Part shown: piece by piece, positions 62,173 to 64,000 of the stretch | How positions within the stretch are numbered: the first letter of the stretch is position 1 | Layout: each line of letters starts with the position of its first letter | Assembly: GCA_026708645.1 (NCBI GenBank) | Contig: JAPOUM010000021.1 | Coordinates: forward strand, 58,993 to 122,992 | DNA length: 64,000 nt | Origin: Acidimicrobiaceae bacterium | GTDB taxonomy: Bacteria; Actinomycetota; Acidimicrobiia; Acidimicrobiales; Aldehydirespiratoraceae | Direction of reading: 5' to 3' | Translations under genes and position numbers: made by a program | Notes under the pieces: model-generated | What the model was told of the DNA's origin: nothing | Databases searched by the model: none | Seen by the model: the letters and a program-made list of their open reading frames with translations, nothing else

Positions 62173-63723
62173 ATGATCTTGGAAGCCGCTCAACGAGCCC
62201 GGACCGCCGCTGCCGACCTGCTGGCTGCCGTCAACACGGGCACCGCCTCCACAGGCGAGCTGCGCAAGATGCTGGACGCGACCCGAGCCGTGACCGCCGC
62301 GGTCAACGCCGCACAGACCGCCGCTGCGGAGCTGATCGCCCGACGAGAGCGTCACGGCGACGGCGGCGTCGAGATCCTGGCTGCGTCTGCGGGCCTGTCA
62401 CAGCGAGAAGCCCGCAGCCAGGTCGCCACCGCGGCGGAACTGCAGAAGGTGCCGGAACTGCGTGACGCGGTGCAGTCCGGTGGCGTGCCTGCTGCCAACG
62501 CACGCAAACTGGCTGACGCGATCACCAGAACCTGCCCTGAAGCCGTCGCTGGTGACGCTGATTTGCTGGCGCAGGCTCAGACGATGCGTCCAGAGCATTT
62601 CACAAGAACCGCGCAGCGCTGGATCGGCGCGCAGCAGGCCGATGCCGGCGCCGCGGAGTATCTGCGCCAGCGCGCCAGACGCTATTTGAGGATCTATGAC
62701 ACTGATGACGGGATGGTTGCGTTGCACGGCGAGTTCGACAAGGTCACCGGCACACGCCTGCGCAACCGGCTGAGCCACACCGCCAATAAGTTGCTCAACG
62801 CCGACAAGAAGCTGCCTGAGGCGCAACGCCGCAAATTCCCGCAATGCATGGCCGACGCTTTGCAGCACTACACCGCCCACACCAGCACCGACAGCGAAAG
62901 TGCCTCAAGAAGCAGCACCGGCGCCGACCGCGTCCGTCGAAGCGGAAACGCAGCGGACAACGGCAATCCGGTAAGCGGCATCACCGGCTGCGGCGCAATC
63001 GCAACCCCAGACAGCACCGGTTGCGGCTGCTCTCAGCACTCCCACAACACAGCGGCTGCCGTCCGCGGCAGCAGCGAGGACGCCAGCGGCGCCGATGCCA
63101 CCAGCACAAGCGGCATCACCGGCAGCGGCGCGAGTGGCGGCAGTGGCGGCGAATGGGTCGCTGACATCACGGTGCTGGCTCATGTGGACGACGCCACCGG
63201 CGAACTGATCGCCGAGCTCTCCGACGGTTCCAGGCTGCCGGCAGCGGCGCTGGACGCGCTGTCTTGCAACGCCCGCTGGACTGGTTTGGTGTTCGACCGT
63301 GCCGGTGACGCCATCTGGCGCAGCCGGTCACGCCGAACGGTCACCGACACGCAATGGCAGGCCCTGTTTGCGACGTATGGCGGTTGTTTTCATTGCGGGG
63401 CGCCTGCGGGCATGTGCCAAGCCCATCACATCACCCCGTACTCCGAAGGCGGCGCAACCAGCCTCGACAATCTGATAATGGTCTGTTGGAACTGCCACCA
63501 CAGGATCCATCACCACAACTGGCAAATCCACGAGCACTCCGACGGCAGCCACAGCCTGCACCCGCCGGATGATCCCGTTACGCAACCCCGCTACGGACCG
63601 GCCCACGCCGACGACCCGCCGTCACAACCATCTCGAACCCCGACACGAGCCCCAACAGCCCGGACCGCCCGCCGCCGCCGAGACCAAGCGAGGGCCAGAG
63701 CCCGTGACCCCGCCCTGTGGTGA
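62173..63723 (+). CDS. DUF222 and HNH endonuclease domain protein (13E12 family), copy 2
   Basis: 516 residues. DUF222 domain: AAADLLAAVNTGTASTGELR, LIARRERHGDGGVEILAAS and FDKVTGTRLRNRLSHTANK. A Ser/Thr/Gly spacer spans about residues 238-320, much shorter than in copy 1 (39243-41087). HNH domain: GGCFHCGAPAGMCQAHHITP, then GGATSLDNLIMVCWNCHHRI. The C-terminus is Arg/Pro-rich and its DNA is partly repeated downstream. The start is 6-7 nt after TATACT, so a leaderless transcript is likely. The near-identical domain ends and upstream regions of the two genes, against divergent spacers, point to recent duplication or gene conversion. Confidence 0.87.
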   Translation: MILEAAQRARTAAADLLAAVNTGTASTGELRKMLDATRAVTAAVNAAQTAAAELIARRERHGDGGVEILAASAGLSQREARSQVATAAELQKVPELRDAVQSGGVPAANARKLADAITRTCPEAVAGDADLLAQAQTMRPEHFTRTAQRWIGAQQADAGAAEYLRQRARRYLRIYDTDDGMVALHGEFDKVTGTRLRNRLSHTANKLLNADKKLPEAQRRKFPQCMADALQHYTAHTSTDSESASRSSTGADRVRRSGNAADNGNPVSGITGCGAIATPDSTGCGCSQHSHNTAAAVRGSSEDASGADATSTSGITGSGASGGSGGEWVADITVLAHVDDATGELIAELSDGSRLPAAALDALSCNARWTGLVFDRAGDAIWRSRSRRTVTDTQWQALFATYGGCFHCGAPAGMCQAHHITPYSEGGATSLDNLIMVCWNCHHRIHHHNWQIHEHSDGSHSLHPPDDPVTQPRYGPAHADDPPSQPSRTPTRAPTARTARRRRDQARARARDPALW

Positions 63724-64000
63724 CCGCCCGGAGGTCGGCGGCAGCGCGATACTGCGATCAGCGTGTTGTTCACGGTCGTGCTCGCGAGTGGTGACTGCCT
63801 GGAGGTCGGCGGCAGCGCGATATCTGCACACCGTCCAAAGCCGCCAGCTGGAACCTCGACTCGAGCCCCAGCCGCTCGGATCGCCCGCCGCCGCCGAGGG
63901 CAAGCGAGGGCCAGAGCCCGTGATCCCGCCCTGTGGTGACTGCCTGGAGGTCGGCGGCAGCGCGATACTGCGATCAGCGTGTTGTTCACGGTCGTGCTCG
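63645..64000. repeat. 216-bp-period direct repeat after the HNH gene
   Basis: The segment about 63645-63784 (the 3' end of the HNH gene and beyond) recurs with few changes at 63861-64000. A shorter copy of the GGAGGTCGGCGGCAGCGCGA core is at 63812-63831. The second copy reaches the window edge, so more copies may follow. Confidence 0.8.

Overview
The window is a GC-rich bacterial chromosome segment, most probably from the Actinomycetota and perhaps an Acidimicrobiia-like lineage. The reasons are a dnaK-grpE-dnaJ-hspR-clpB cluster with a HAIR-type operator, a PASTA kinase beside a trpG-type gene, an EtfD-like membrane Fe-S reductase, an EF-G2 paralogue, DUF222/HNH (13E12-type) genes, and start codons lying 6-8 nt behind TANNNT -10 boxes, which suggests leaderless mRNAs. 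The class-level placement is inference.

Layout. 0-7 kb: a reverse-strand haem operon hemA-hemC-hemD-hemB-hemL ending in a YceI-like gene, with ATGA overlaps between several genes. 7-10 kb: proC, a SAM hydroxide adenosyltransferase and a coupled 29-residue membrane peptide, then an EamA transporter. 10-14 kb: a GcvT-fold protein with a small ferredoxin, EF-G2 and tRNA-Arg. 14-25 kb is accessory: a nuclease-like gene, an unknown two-gene pair, an AlbA_2 ATP-binding gene between direct repeats that carry part of tRNA-Ser, a pectinacetylesterase/Notum-like lipoprotein, a DUF4143 ATPase, and an AT-richer module of lipoprotein, secreted trypsin-like protease and divergent regulator. 25-33 kb is core: pheA, an MBL hydrolase, two tRNAs, pknB, trpG and the EtfD-like gene.

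33-43 kb is a second accessory island. A SNF2/RapA-like helicase and an SF1 (UvrD/HelD-like) helicase form a coupled operon, followed by a DUF222-HNH gene. The 8.3 kb between them is bracketed by near-identical ~300 bp direct repeats copied from the 5' end of the EtfD-like gene. Beyond lie a cruciform-like repeat, tandem hairpins, a broken NYN-domain gene and a broken DUF4143 ATPase gene. 43-53 kb returns to core genes: gpmA, the HspR-controlled chaperone operon and purA.

53-64 kb is the most unusual part. A large Eco57I-type (type IIG-like) DNA methyltransferase/restriction gene is followed by three tandem C-terminal specificity-region cassettes. The locus contains a nine-copy pentanucleotide tract, three poly-G runs of 11, 12 and 12 nt, and small duplications lying in different reading frames. 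It looks like a phase-variable, recombining specificity locus. A DUF1828/DUF6978-type pair lies upstream of it. Downstream are a small unknown two-gene module and a second DUF222-HNH gene sharing a 17 bp palindromic operator with the first.
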